From Methylosinus sp. LW4 (lineage in GTDB: Bacteria; Pseudomonadota; Alphaproteobacteria; Rhizobiales; Beijerinckiaceae): 64,000 bases of DNA. Location of the stretch: positions 448,703 through 512,702 of the forward strand of contig NZ_KB900627.1 of assembly GCF_000379125.1 (NCBI RefSeq). Direction: 5' to 3'. The first letter of the stretch is position 1. Each line of letters begins with the position of its first letter. Under the pieces are notes generated by a model, which was not told the origin of the DNA, searched no databases, and saw only the letters and a list, made by a program, of their open reading frames with translations. Below, piece by piece: positions 25,743 to 45,284 of this stretch. The position numbers were made by a program, and so were the translations under genes.

Positions 25743-26531
25743 TTATTGCGTCGTGGCCGCGAGCGTCTCGCAGCAGGCCGTGACGATCTCCATCAGCGCC
25801 CGCTGTCCGGCCGCCGGGCGAAAATAGAAGTGATCGCCCGCGACGAGGCGCCGCTCGAAGCCGCCGCCGGCATGCTGCTCCCAGGCGTCGAGTTCGGCCG
25901 CCGACACGAGCGGATCGCCATCGCCGCCTACGACCGTCAGCGGGCAGGAGAGCGGCGGACGCTCGGTCCAGTCATACGTCTCGTTGATGAAGAGATCGGC
26001 CTGCAGCGCGCGACCGATCATCTCGACATAATCGGGCTGCTCGAGCAGAGCCACTGGAATATTGCCGTGCAGCTTCGCGACGCGAAACACGACGTCGCGC
26101 GGCGGAAGATGCGACACGCGCTCCGCCCGCGAGGGCAGATGCGGCGGGACGCGGCCCGAGGCGAGGAAGCGCAGGCGCTCCGGCGCCGCGCGGCGCTCCG
26201 CCAGCAGGCGCTGGACGATCTCGTAAGCGAGCAGCGCGCCGAAGCTGTGTCCGAAAATCAGCAGCGGCCGATCGGCGAACGCCGCGACCGCCTCGGCGAG
26301 CGGCGCCGCGAGAGCGTCCAGCGCGCGCGCCGGCTCCTCGCGCAGCCGCTGCTCACGACCCGGCAGCGAGGCGGCGTAGAGATTTGCGCGGCCGCGCAAT
26401 GGCGCGATCCAGGGCCAAAAGCCCGTCATGCCGCCGCCCGCGGGCGGGAAGCAGATCATTGTCACTAAAGAGTGATCGTCTGCGGACATACGCTTGAGCC
26501 AATCGAGCGAGGCGAGGGTCGGCTCGTTCAT
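25743..26531 (-). CDS. Type II thioesterase
   Basis: A stand-alone alpha/beta hydrolase of 262 residues that removes stalled or wrong acyl groups from carrier proteins of PKS/NRPS lines. The opening MICFPPAGGG, the nucleophile motif GHSFGA, the Asp in GGDGDPLVS and the His in GDHFYF are all visible and match the GrsT-like family. ATG 26531 is chosen because upstream residues are low-complexity. It is the first gene of the leftward unit and is 16 bases before the hybrid synthase. Since neither synthase has its own thioesterase, it may also take part in release, but that is inference. Confidence 0.92.
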   Translation of the reverse strand: MNEPTLASLDWLKRMSADDHSLVTMICFPPAGGGMTGFWPWIAPLRGRANLYAASLPGREQRLREEPARALDALAAPLAEAVAAFADRPLLIFGHSFGALLAYEIVQRLLAERRAAPERLRFLASGRVPPHLPSRAERVSHLPPRDVVFRVAKLHGNIPVALLEQPDYVEMIGRALQADLFINETYDWTERPPLSCPLTVVGGDGDPLVSAAELDAWEQHAGGGFERRLVAGDHFYFRPAAGQRALMEIVTACCETLAATTQ

Positions 26532-26932
26532 GCGGCGCCGCGCGTGATCGCGATGTGATGCAGCGCACACCGCATTTCGGCGGCGCCTGCTATGGAAGTA
26601 GACATAGAAGACGTCTCGATAGAATCCGACAGGTCGCGCAATGAAACCACCCGCGCTTTTGATTGTAAGAGCAATATTTCGCATCGCAGCGCGCCGCCGC
26701 CGCGCTTGGCCGCCTTTGCTTTTTACGCTACAGTCCAAAGGGATGCAACGCCATCCATGGGTTGCGAACGTCGATAGGACGACCTATTGGTCGTTCGTTA
26801 CGGTCGGCGCCGAAGGGAACGCCGGATAGCCTCCGTGCTACTTCGGCGTTTCGCGCAGATGCGCGACGAGATTATTTCGCGTCGAAAGACGCCGAGCTTT
26901 TTTGTCGAAAACGATCGCTGGGAAGATGTAGA
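26532..26932. promoter_or_regulatory. Divergent promoter region of the PKS/NRPS cluster
   Basis: This 401-base gap separates the leftward thioesterase-synthase unit from the rightward oxygenase unit. It has no credible gene. At 26779-26794 it holds a perfect 16-base dyad, ACGACC-TATT-GGTCGT. A weak -35 (TTGCGA, 26762) and -10 (TATTGG, 26785) overlap the dyad, which is suitable for a repressor. Confidence 0.55.
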
Positions 26933-28087
26933 ATGAGCGGATCGACGCATGTCGACTTCGAGCACACGGGCCCCGGGCTTCCGGCTGGCGAATTGCTGCG
27001 GCGCTATTGGCAGCCGGCCTTCGTCTCCGAAGAGCTTCCGGTCGCGCATCCGAAGCCTCTGAAAATTCTGGGCGAGGAGCTCACCCTCTATCGGGGTGAG
27101 GACAAGGTGGCGCGCATCATCGACGGACGTTGCCCGCATCGCGGGCTCGTGATGTCGGTCGGCAAGGTGGAGGGCGACAGCATTCGCTGCCGCTATCACG
27201 GCTGGAAGATCGACCCGACCGGCCAATGCGTCGAGCAGCCCTTCGAGCCCAAGAGCTTCGCGGCAAAGGTGCGCGTGCGCAGCTATCCGGTGGAGGAATA
27301 TTTCGGCCTGATCTGGGTCTATCTCGGCCCCGCGCCGACGCCGCCGCTCCCGCGTTGGCCCTCGCTCGAGCAATGCGGCTATTTCCACGTCGTCGAATTG
27401 CGCAAGTGGAACTATTTCCACGATCTCGAGAACACGGTCGACGATGTGCACCAGCGCTGGGTGCATGCCGAGGGCATTTATCAGGACGCCGCCAACGCCG
27501 GGCAGATTCCCGCCGCCACGGCGCTCGAGACCGAATACGGCCTCATGCAATACACATCCTTTCCCAACGGCTATTTGCGCAAGCTCGCGCTCTTCATGCC
27601 GAACATGCTCTATTTCACCTCCGGCGCCGGCATGCTGCGCGGATTCAAGAGCTTCTTGTGGAATGTGCCGGTCGATGACGTCAGCCACAAAATGTTCTTC
27701 CTCCTCGTCGCGGCGCATTTGTCGCCGGAGGATGGACGCGACGTCGCCGAGGGCGTGCGCTCGGGCATGCGCTATGTCGCCTCCTCCTTGCCGCCCGTCG
27801 AGCAGGTGATCCAATCCGTGCTCTCCGGCGAGAAGCGCTGGGAAGACATAGAATCGCGGCCGGATCTCCTGCTCATCGAGGACGGAATCGTCCTCGTGGG
27901 CCAAGGAATCATTCCCGATCGCTCGAAAAATCGGCTCGGCGCCTCCGACGCGGCAATCATTTTGCTGAGGAAGCTCTATACGCGGGAAATGTCTCGTATC
28001 GAGAAGGGGGAGCAGCCGACGGCCTTTCCCGGACCGGACGAGCAGCTGCTCGCGCAGATCGATGAATTTCAGGCCGAGCCTGCGTGA
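26933..28087 (+). CDS. Rieske non-haem iron oxygenase
   Basis: A 384-residue oxygenase alpha subunit that uses a [2Fe-2S] cluster and a mononuclear iron to hydroxylate, demethylate or cyclise a substrate. The Rieske motif is CPHRG followed 16 residues later by CRYHGW (residues about 65-88). The iron site is NTVDDVHQRWVH near residue 165, giving D-x2-H-x4-H. ATG 26933 is chosen because upstream residues lack similarity. No reductase is encoded nearby. Position next to the divergent synthase suggests it tailors that product. A terminator follows within 11 bases. Confidence 0.92.
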   Translation: MSGSTHVDFEHTGPGLPAGELLRRYWQPAFVSEELPVAHPKPLKILGEELTLYRGEDKVARIIDGRCPHRGLVMSVGKVEGDSIRCRYHGWKIDPTGQCVEQPFEPKSFAAKVRVRSYPVEEYFGLIWVYLGPAPTPPLPRWPSLEQCGYFHVVELRKWNYFHDLENTVDDVHQRWVHAEGIYQDAANAGQIPAATALETEYGLMQYTSFPNGYLRKLALFMPNMLYFTSGAGMLRGFKSFLWNVPVDDVSHKMFFLLVAAHLSPEDGRDVAEGVRSGMRYVASSLPPVEQVIQSVLSGEKRWEDIESRPDLLLIEDGIVLVGQGIIPDRSKNRLGASDAAIILLRKLYTREMSRIEKGEQPTAFPGPDEQLLAQIDEFQAEPA

Positions 28088-28097
28088 GCGGGGAGTC

Positions 28098-28134
28098 AAA
28101 AAGCGGGCGTCGGCTTTTCGAAGTCCCGCTTTTT
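28098..28134 (+). terminator. Terminator-like hairpin after the Rieske gene
   Basis: Perfect 10-base arms, AAAAAGCGGG and CCCGCTTTTT, flank a 17-base loop. A T-run ends the stem on either strand, so it can act in both directions. It would limit read-through from the oxygenase gene into the SCP2 and PKS genes. Confidence 0.75.
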
Positions 28135-28184
28135 CAAACGGCTCCGAGCAGCAATTTTTACGCGTGAGAATTCGAGGAGGGCGC

Positions 28185-28511
28185 ATGCCCACGGTGAAAG
28201 ACATATTGGATCGGGCCGCCCAGATGATCGACACGCACAGAGACAAGGCGAGCTCTCTGGGCGCCCGCTATAAATTCGTGCTGAAGGGCGAGGGCGCCTG
28301 CACTTTTGTGCTCAATCTCACAGCGGATGATCCCGGCGTGCGCGAAGGGGAAAGCGAGGCCGATTGCACGATCCGCGTCGCCGCCACCGATTTCGTCCGC
28401 ATGGCCGAGGGAGAGGTGGACAGCCGCGATTTGTTCTTCGCCGGAAAGCTGAAAGTCGATGGCGATATGGGGCTCGCGCTGAAGCTGAAGAAGATGGTCG
28501 CTTCGGCGTGA
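28185..28511 (+). CDS. SCP2-domain lipid-binding protein
   Basis: A 108-residue stand-alone SCP2 (sterol carrier) fold. It shows the usual order: N-terminal helix, YKFVLKGEGACTFVLNLT strands, ADCTIRVAATDFVRMAEGE, LFFAGKLKVDGDMGLALKL. Such domains bind fatty acyl or sterol-like ligands. ATG 28185 has GAGGAGGG upstream and replaces a longer frame. It sits between the oxygenase and the fatty acyl-AMP ligase, so it may hold or present a lipid intermediate; this is inferred from position. Confidence 0.9.
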   Translation: MPTVKDILDRAAQMIDTHRDKASSLGARYKFVLKGEGACTFVLNLTADDPGVREGESEADCTIRVAATDFVRMAEGEVDSRDLFFAGKLKVDGDMGLALKLKKMVASA

Positions 28512-28526
28512 GATGAGGGGCGAGCA

Positions 28527-28559
28527 GGCTTCGCCGGCCCGGGGGCGATAGGCGAAGCC
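28527..28559 (+). other. Stem-loop after the SCP2 gene
   Basis: Perfect 9-base arms, GGCTTCGCC and GGCGAAGCC, flank a 15-base loop. Only GCTTTG follows, so termination would be weak; processing or attenuation before the ligase-PKS genes is possible. Confidence 0.5.
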
Positions 28560-28640
28560 GCTTTGACGAAAGAGGTTGGGACACTGCGTCCACGCCGCGG
28601 CTGCGGCGTGATCGGACGCGTGCGCGTTGGGGGCGACGAA

Positions 28641-30799
28641 ATGGGCGCGACGAATTTATTGAGCGGGGTCGAGGAGCTGACGACCGAGCGGCTGCGGCGC
28701 CACGCCGTCGAACATCCAGACCGGCTGGCGGCGGCCTTTCTCGACGATGATCTGGAAATCCGCCAATCATGGAGCTTCGGCGAGCTCGATCGCCGGGCGC
28801 GCTCCATGGCCGCCTTTCTCCAAAGGCATGGCGCGCCCGGCGAGCGCGTGCTGCTCGCCTTTCCGACCTGCCTCGATTTTCTCGCCGCCTTCTATGGATG
28901 TCTGCTCGCAGGAATGCCGGCCGTGCCGACCTCGCTGCCGCTGGCGCATGGCAAGGACAGACGGCTCGAGCTCATCGTCATCGACAGCGGCGCCAAGCTC
29001 GTCCTCACCACATCCAAGCATGTCGAGCTGCTGCAGCGGCGCCTCGCCGAAGGCGAAGCCTCGGCGACGCCGATCATCGCCATCGACGATCTCGCCGATG
29101 AGAGCGCCGTCTGGCGCGACATTCCGCGCGCGGCCGGCGAGCTGGCGTTTCTCCAATATACCTCCGGCTCGACGCGCGCGCCGGCGGGGGTGATGGTGAG
29201 CCACGGCAATGTGGCCGCCAATCTGATGGCGCTGCACGAGGGCTCCGGCTCCTCGCCGGCTTCGGTCTGCGTGAGCTGGTTGCCTTTGTTCCACGATATG
29301 GGGCTCGTCGCCGGCGCGCTGGCGCCGACATGGGCCGGATGTCCCGTCTATCTCATGAGCCCGGCGAGCTTCGTGCAGAGCCCCTTGCGCTGGCCGCGCG
29401 CCATCTCGCGCTACCGCGGCACGATCGGCGGCGGTCCCAATTTCGCTTATCAGGCCTGCGTCGAGGCGGCGCGCGCGCAGGGCGTCGCCGGGCTCGATCT
29501 CTCCTCCTGGACGATCGCCTGGAATGGCGCGGAGCCCGTTCGCGCCTCGACGATCGACGATTTCGCGAAGACATTCGCGCCGGCCGGCTTTCGCGCCGAG
29601 ACGCTGACGCCCGCCTTCGGCCTCGCCGAGGCGACGCTGCTCGTCACCGGCAAGCGCGGACAGGTTCCGCCGCTCGTTCGCGCGGTCGACGAGGCCGCGC
29701 TGCGCAGCGACAATGTCGTCTTCTGTGACGCAGAGGATGCGCGCGGCAAGCGGCTGGTGAGCTCCGGCGAGACGGCGCTCGGCGTCGACGTCCGCATCGT
29801 CGATCCCGAAACGCTGGTCGAGGCGCCGCCCTCGCAGGTCGGCGAGATATGGGTGGGCGGCGCCAGCGTCGGCCAGGGCTATTGGAACAAGCCGGAGGAA
29901 TCGGCGGCGACATTCGGCGCACGCACGGCGGCGGGCGAAGGCCCCTTCATGCGCACGGGCGATCTCGGCTTTCTGACCGATGGCAGGCTCTTCGTCACCG
30001 GGCGACGCAAGGATCTGATCGTCATTCGCGGCGTCAATTATTATCCGCAGGATCTCGAGCAGACGATCGAGGCGAGCCATCCGGCCTTGCAGCCGGCCTC
30101 CTGCGCCGTCTTCGGCGTCGAGGAGGGCGACGCCGTGCGCCTCGTCGCCGTGCAGGAGCTGCGCCGCAGCGCCTGGCGCTCCGTCGATGCGGCGGAAGTG
30201 TTCATGGCCATGCGGCGCGAGGTCGCCCGCGAGCATCAGCTCGCTCTGCATCGCATCGTGCTGCTGAAATCCTTCGGCCTGCCCAAGACCTCGAGCGGCA
30301 AGGTCCAGCGCGCCGCCTGCCGCGCCGCGCTCGAGGACGGAACGCTGGCGGCGCTGCACGAATGGCGCTCGACCATGCAAGTCGCGCCCATCGACTTCAC
30401 CGGCGAGCCGCTCACACAGCCGGGCGTGCTGGAGCGTCAGCTCGTCGATTGGCTGCAGCGCGAATGCGGCGTCGAGAACATCAGCTGGAAGACGCCGCTG
30501 ATGGATCTCGGCATCGACTCGCTGAAAGGCGTCGAGCTCGGCAATGCGCTCTCCGCCGCCTTCAAGCATTCCTTCCCGGTGACGCTGATGATCGAGCATC
30601 CCACAGTGGAGGCGCTCGCCCGGCTCATTCGCGAGGAGGCGCTGGGGATGAAGCCCGCCGAGCCGGAGCCGGAGCCTCCGCCGCCCATCGCCTGGGAAGG
30701 CGCCTCGCTCGAGCAGGAGATCGATCTGCTCGACGACGCCGCTCTGGATGCGCTGCTCGAGGGCAGCATAGACGCGGTTCTCAAAATGGATAGACGCTC

Positions 30800-30803
<4 letters not shown>
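28641..30803 (+). CDS. Fatty acyl-AMP ligase fused to an acyl carrier protein
   Basis: This 720-residue starter enzyme activates a free fatty acid as acyl-AMP and loads it on its own ACP. Features: adenylate core YTSGSTRAPAG near residue 172, LPLFHDMGLV near 214, GAEPVR, and the C-terminal GRRKDLIVIRGVNYYPQDLE near 453, all typical of FAAL rather than CoA ligases. An ACP follows (LGIDSLKG, Ser about 627). The last 30 residues, DLLDDAALDALLEGSIDAVL, form a helix that resembles C-terminal PKS docking tails. ATG 28641 follows GGGGGCG; a TTG at 28563 would add 26 residues. The stop overlaps the PKS GTG start. Confidence 0.93.
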
Positions 30804-41839
<11,036 letters not shown>

Positions 41840-41932
41840 GCGGTTCCGAGCCTCCCCTGGCCCATAGGGACGCGACGTGACGACAAAGACGCTTTTATGA
41901 GCAATTTTCTGAGCTTGCAGGCAATCTCAGAG

Positions 41933-41972
41933 ACTAGCTTTCCTTGACAGCGCGTGTCTCGAAAGCTAGTAC
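41933..41972 (+). promoter_or_regulatory. Promoter of tolC within a nested inverted repeat
   Basis: A -35 box CTTGACA at 41943-41949 is followed after 17 bases by TAGTAC at 41967. It is framed by a perfect 10-base dyad (ACTAGCTTTC 41933-41942; GAAAGCTAGT 41961-41970), with an inner 4-base dyad GACA/TGTC. The dyad overlaps both promoter elements, as in repressor-controlled efflux genes. The 218-base gap at 41840-42057 contains no gene. Confidence 0.65.
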
Positions 41973-42057
41973 CGTCAACAGGTCGTTAATTCGGCCGCCC
42001 CGAGCTTTACGCTCGTGTCATATTTGTAATTCGCGCTCCAAAGGGCGGCTGGCACGG

Positions 42058-43455
42058 ATGAAAATACATGCGTGCATCATCATCGGCCTGACGGCGGTCG
42101 GCGCGATACTCGCGCCCGCCAGCGCCGAGACTTTGCCATCGGCTCTCGCGAGCGCCTATGCCTATAATCCCGATCTCAACCAGCAGCGCGCCAGCGTGCG
42201 CGTGCATGACGAGAGCGTCGCCAAAGCCTGGAGCGGCCTGCGGCCCAACGCCTCGGTGATCGCCGGCCTCGGCGCCATGCGGACCGAATTGCTGGTGCCG
42301 ACGATCCGCCTGCCCTTCATGCATGAGCGCATCTATCTGCATGGCGACCATGACGGCAATCCGCAGGCCGTGACCGTCAATGTCTCGCAGACGCTCTTCG
42401 ACGGCGGCCGCACGCTCAACAATGTGAAGAAAGCCGAATCCACCGTTCTCTCGGCGCGCGCCAATCTGCGGCTGATCGAGCAGGCGGTCCTGCAGAACGC
42501 GGCGACCGCCTATATGGACGTGCTGCGCGACACGGCGATCCTGTCGCTGCGTCAGAACAATATTCGCGTGCTGGAGCTGCAGCTCGCCAACACGCGGGAG
42601 AATGCGGCCGCCGGCTATCTGACCGAGACCGACGTCGCTCAGGCGGAAGCGGCCCTGTCGCAGGCGCGCTCCGATCTCTATGGCGCGCAGGCGCGGCTGA
42701 AGAGAAGCGCGGCCAGCTATCATCGCATCGTCGGCGAGGAGCCCAAGCGGCTGCAGCCCGCGGGCTCGGTGGAAAAGCTGCTGCCGCGCAGCGTCGAGGA
42801 CGCCATCGCCATCGCCACAGGCGCTCACCCCGGCGTGGAGGCGGCGCATCATCAGGTCGATGCGGCCGAATTCGCCGTCCATGCCGCGGAGGCGGATCTT
42901 CTTCCATCCGCCTCGGTGAGCGGCCAGCTCTCGCAGCAGAACGACTTCTTCCTGGGCCTGCCCGGATGGCGGCAATTCAGCTATGGCGTCAATGTGAACT
43001 TCCGCGTTCCGCTCTATCAGGGCGGCGCCGATTTCGCCTCGGTGCGCCAGGCGAAGGAGCAGGTGGGCCAGGCCCGCTTCGGCGTGGATATGCAGATGGG
43101 CGACGCGCGCGCCAATGTCGTCGGCAGCTACGCCTCGCTGGAGGCCGCCAAGCTGCAGATGAAGTCGGACCACGCCACGGTGAAAGCCGCAGAAATGGCG
43201 CTCAACGGCGTGCGCGAGGAGGCGAAGGTCGGCCTGCGCACGACGCTCGACGTTCTCAACGCGCAGCAGAGCCTGCTTCATGCGCGGGTGAATGTCGTCG
43301 TCTCACAGCATGACGTCGTCGTCGCCTCCTATGCGGCGCTGGCCTCGATCGGCCGGCTGAACCGGGCGGCGTTGAATCTGGACGTCGAGCATTACGACGC
43401 CGAGCAGCACTTCGAGAATGTGCGCGGCAAGTTCTTCGGCGTGGATACGCCCTGA
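42058..43455 (+). CDS. tolC: TolC-family outer-membrane channel
   Basis: This 465-residue protein provides the outer-membrane duct for a tripartite exporter. A signal peptide of about 23 residues ends ASA before ETLP. Two related halves with long helices and beta strands follow, with the typical LPSALASAYAYNPDLNQQRA, VSQTLFDGG (near residue 110), VNFRVPLYQGG (near 315) and TTLDVLNAQQSLLHA (near 395) segments. ATG 42058 is selected because it starts the signal peptide. It faces the convergent exporter operon, so it likely serves the DevBCA-like complex next door. Confidence 0.95.
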   Translation: MKIHACIIIGLTAVGAILAPASAETLPSALASAYAYNPDLNQQRASVRVHDESVAKAWSGLRPNASVIAGLGAMRTELLVPTIRLPFMHERIYLHGDHDGNPQAVTVNVSQTLFDGGRTLNNVKKAESTVLSARANLRLIEQAVLQNAATAYMDVLRDTAILSLRQNNIRVLELQLANTRENAAAGYLTETDVAQAEAALSQARSDLYGAQARLKRSAASYHRIVGEEPKRLQPAGSVEKLLPRSVEDAIAIATGAHPGVEAAHHQVDAAEFAVHAAEADLLPSASVSGQLSQQNDFFLGLPGWRQFSYGVNVNFRVPLYQGGADFASVRQAKEQVGQARFGVDMQMGDARANVVGSYASLEAAKLQMKSDHATVKAAEMALNGVREEAKVGLRTTLDVLNAQQSLLHARVNVVVSQHDVVVASYAALASIGRLNRAALNLDVEHYDAEQHFENVRGKFFGVDTP

Positions 43456-43486
43456 ACGACCTGCCGAGAATATCCCGTCGAAGAGC

Positions 43487-43520
43487 CGGCTTTCCTCAAC
43501 GAGACGGCTTTCTCAACGAG
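43487..43520. repeat. Imperfect direct repeat between tolC and the exporter operon
   Basis: CGGCTTTCCTCAACGAG (43487-43503) is repeated as CGGCTTTCTCAACGAG (43505-43520), differing by one base. The second copy includes the stop codon of the membrane-fusion gene, so this looks like a small local duplication. Confidence 0.6.
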
Positions 43521-44565
43521 CTGGCTTGGCGGCGACGAGCTCTCCGAAGAGATAGGCGTCCACTCTGAGCCCGACGGGCAGCTTGGCGTCGTCGTCGAGA
43601 TCGATGAGCACTTGCAGGACCTTCGTGTCGACGCGGTCGCCGGGACGCCCGGTCTGCACGATCTTCGAGCCCATTCGCGACGACACCCAGCTCACGCGGC
43701 CCTGGAACTTGCGCCCCGGATAGGCGTCGCTGACCACCTCGACGCGCTGATCCGGCGTCACCTTGCCGATGTCGGTCTCGTCCACCTCGGCGCGCACCTT
43801 GAGGCCGCGCAGATCGCCGACGATCGCGACCGCCGTCGGCGGCACATTGGTGACAGTCTCGCCCACCTCATGGGTGCGGCGCAAGACGGTTCCCGCCACC
43901 GGCGAACGAATGAAGGTCTTGTCGAACATCGCTTTCGCCGAGGCCAGCTCCGCATCGGCGAGCCGCAGCCGCGCGCGCGCGGCGTCGACGTCCTCGGAGC
44001 GCGCCCCGCTCTGCAATTGCGCGAGGCGCTGGGCGGCGACGGTGCGGCGCGCCTCGCTGGCGTCGAGATTGGCCTTCGTCTGATCGAGCATCGCCTGCGG
44101 CGAGACGCCCCGCTTGGCCAGCGGCAGCCGGCGCTCATAGTCGCGCCGCGCATATTTGAGCCCGGCGTCGGCTTCCGAAAGAGCGGCCTCAGCCTCGCGC
44201 AGCTCCTCGGCGCGCGCGCCATGCAGAATGCGGTCGAGCTCGGCCTGACGGAGCGCGAGCTGCGCCTGCGCGGAGGCGACGCGCGCGCTCTGCTCGGCGT
44301 TGTCGATGATGGCGATGATCTGCTCCGCCGTCACCTCGTCATTCTCCTCGACCTTGAATTCCTTGATGACGCCGACGATCTGCGCGGAGATCTCGCGCTC
44401 CTTGCTATTGGGCTCGACGACGCCGGGCGCGGCGGCGACCCGATGCTGCGAGACGAGCTTGGTGCTCGATGAGAGCGCCTGCTCCGCGCGGCCGCTCATC
44501 GTGGACGATACGGCGGCGAGGCCGACGAGAAGAAGAATGGCCGGCGACGGCCGATCGAGTTTCAT
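43513..44565 (-). CDS. DevB-like periplasmic adaptor (membrane-fusion protein)
   Basis: A 350-residue HlyD-family adaptor joining the inner-membrane ABC pump to TolC. A signal or anchor segment (residues 8-25) is followed by a lipoyl half-motif (ISAQIVGVIKEFKVEENDEV), a long alpha-hairpin of Ala/Arg/Glu-rich helices (90-210), the second lipoyl half (TFIRSPVAGTVLRR) and beta-barrel strands near 250-330. The order permease-ATPase-adaptor with 4-base overlaps matches DevCA-B type exporters that move glycolipids in heterocysts. Cargo here is inferred from neighbours. Confidence 0.92.
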   Translation of the reverse strand: MKLDRPSPAILLLVGLAAVSSTMSGRAEQALSSSTKLVSQHRVAAAPGVVEPNSKEREISAQIVGVIKEFKVEENDEVTAEQIIAIIDNAEQSARVASAQAQLALRQAELDRILHGARAEELREAEAALSEADAGLKYARRDYERRLPLAKRGVSPQAMLDQTKANLDASEARRTVAAQRLAQLQSGARSEDVDAARARLRLADAELASAKAMFDKTFIRSPVAGTVLRRTHEVGETVTNVPPTAVAIVGDLRGLKVRAEVDETDIGKVTPDQRVEVVSDAYPGRKFQGRVSWVSSRMGSKIVQTGRPGDRVDTKVLQVLIDLDDDAKLPVGLRVDAYLFGELVAAKPAR

Positions 44566-45284
44566 GACGCGCTCCCTGCGCCGAAGGAATGGGACGATTC
44601 TGGAGGCTTATCGACGATGCGGCCGTCCTCCAGATGCAAGACGCGATTCGCGAACTGAAAAATGCGAAAGTCATGCGTGACGATGACGACGGCGCGGCGG
44701 CCGTTGCGCGCGAGCGCCTGCAGAAGCTCCATCGCCTTCAGACCATTCTCGGAATCGAGCGCCGCCGTCGGCTCGTCGGCGATGAGGATCTCGGGATCGG
44801 CGGCGAGCGCGCGCGCGATCGCCACGCGCTGCTTCTGTCCGATGCTGAGCTCCGCCGGAAAAGCGTCGATGCGATGACCGAGGCCGACGCTGCCGAGCAG
44901 CTCATGCGCCCGGACACGCGCGACATCCTTATCGACGCCCATGAGATCGAGCGCGACCATCACATTCTCCGTCGCCGTCAGCATCGGGAACAGATTATGC
45001 GCCTGAAAGATGAAGCCGAAATGTTGAAGGCGGAGCTCGGCGAGCCGATCTTCGTCCAAAGTCTCGGTGGACTTGCCGCAAATGGTGATCTTGCCGGCGG
45101 TGGGGCGCAGCAGATGGCCGAGGATATGGACCAGCGTCGTCTTGCCGCTGCCGGAAGGGCCGACGAGGAGCAGGACTTCCGCCGGCAGAATATCGATGTC
45201 GATATTCTTCAGAACCTGGACGGCGCTCGGCCCTTCGCCGAAATTGTGAACGAGGCCGCGCGCGCTCAAAATGGGCTGCATCAT
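44562..45284 (-). CDS. DevA-like ABC transporter ATPase
   Basis: A 240-residue ATP-binding subunit of the MacB/LolD/DevA type. Walker A GPSGSGKTTL near residue 41, Q-loop FIFQAHNLF, signature LSIGQKQRVAIARAL (LSxGQ) and Walker B ILIADEPTAALD are intact. ATG 45284 overlaps the permease stop, and the stop overlaps the adaptor start, so all three are coupled. Confidence 0.95.
   Translation of the reverse strand: MMQPILSARGLVHNFGEGPSAVQVLKNIDIDILPAEVLLLVGPSGSGKTTLVHILGHLLRPTAGKITICGKSTETLDEDRLAELRLQHFGFIFQAHNLFPMLTATENVMVALDLMGVDKDVARVRAHELLGSVGLGHRIDAFPAELSIGQKQRVAIARALAADPEILIADEPTAALDSENGLKAMELLQALARNGRRAVVIVTHDFRIFQFANRVLHLEDGRIVDKPPESSHSFGAGSAS

Noticed and set aside
26762..28087. Longer oxygenase starting at 26762
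   Set aside because: The first 57 codons lack family similarity and cross the dyad; ATG 26933 fits the Rieske family start.
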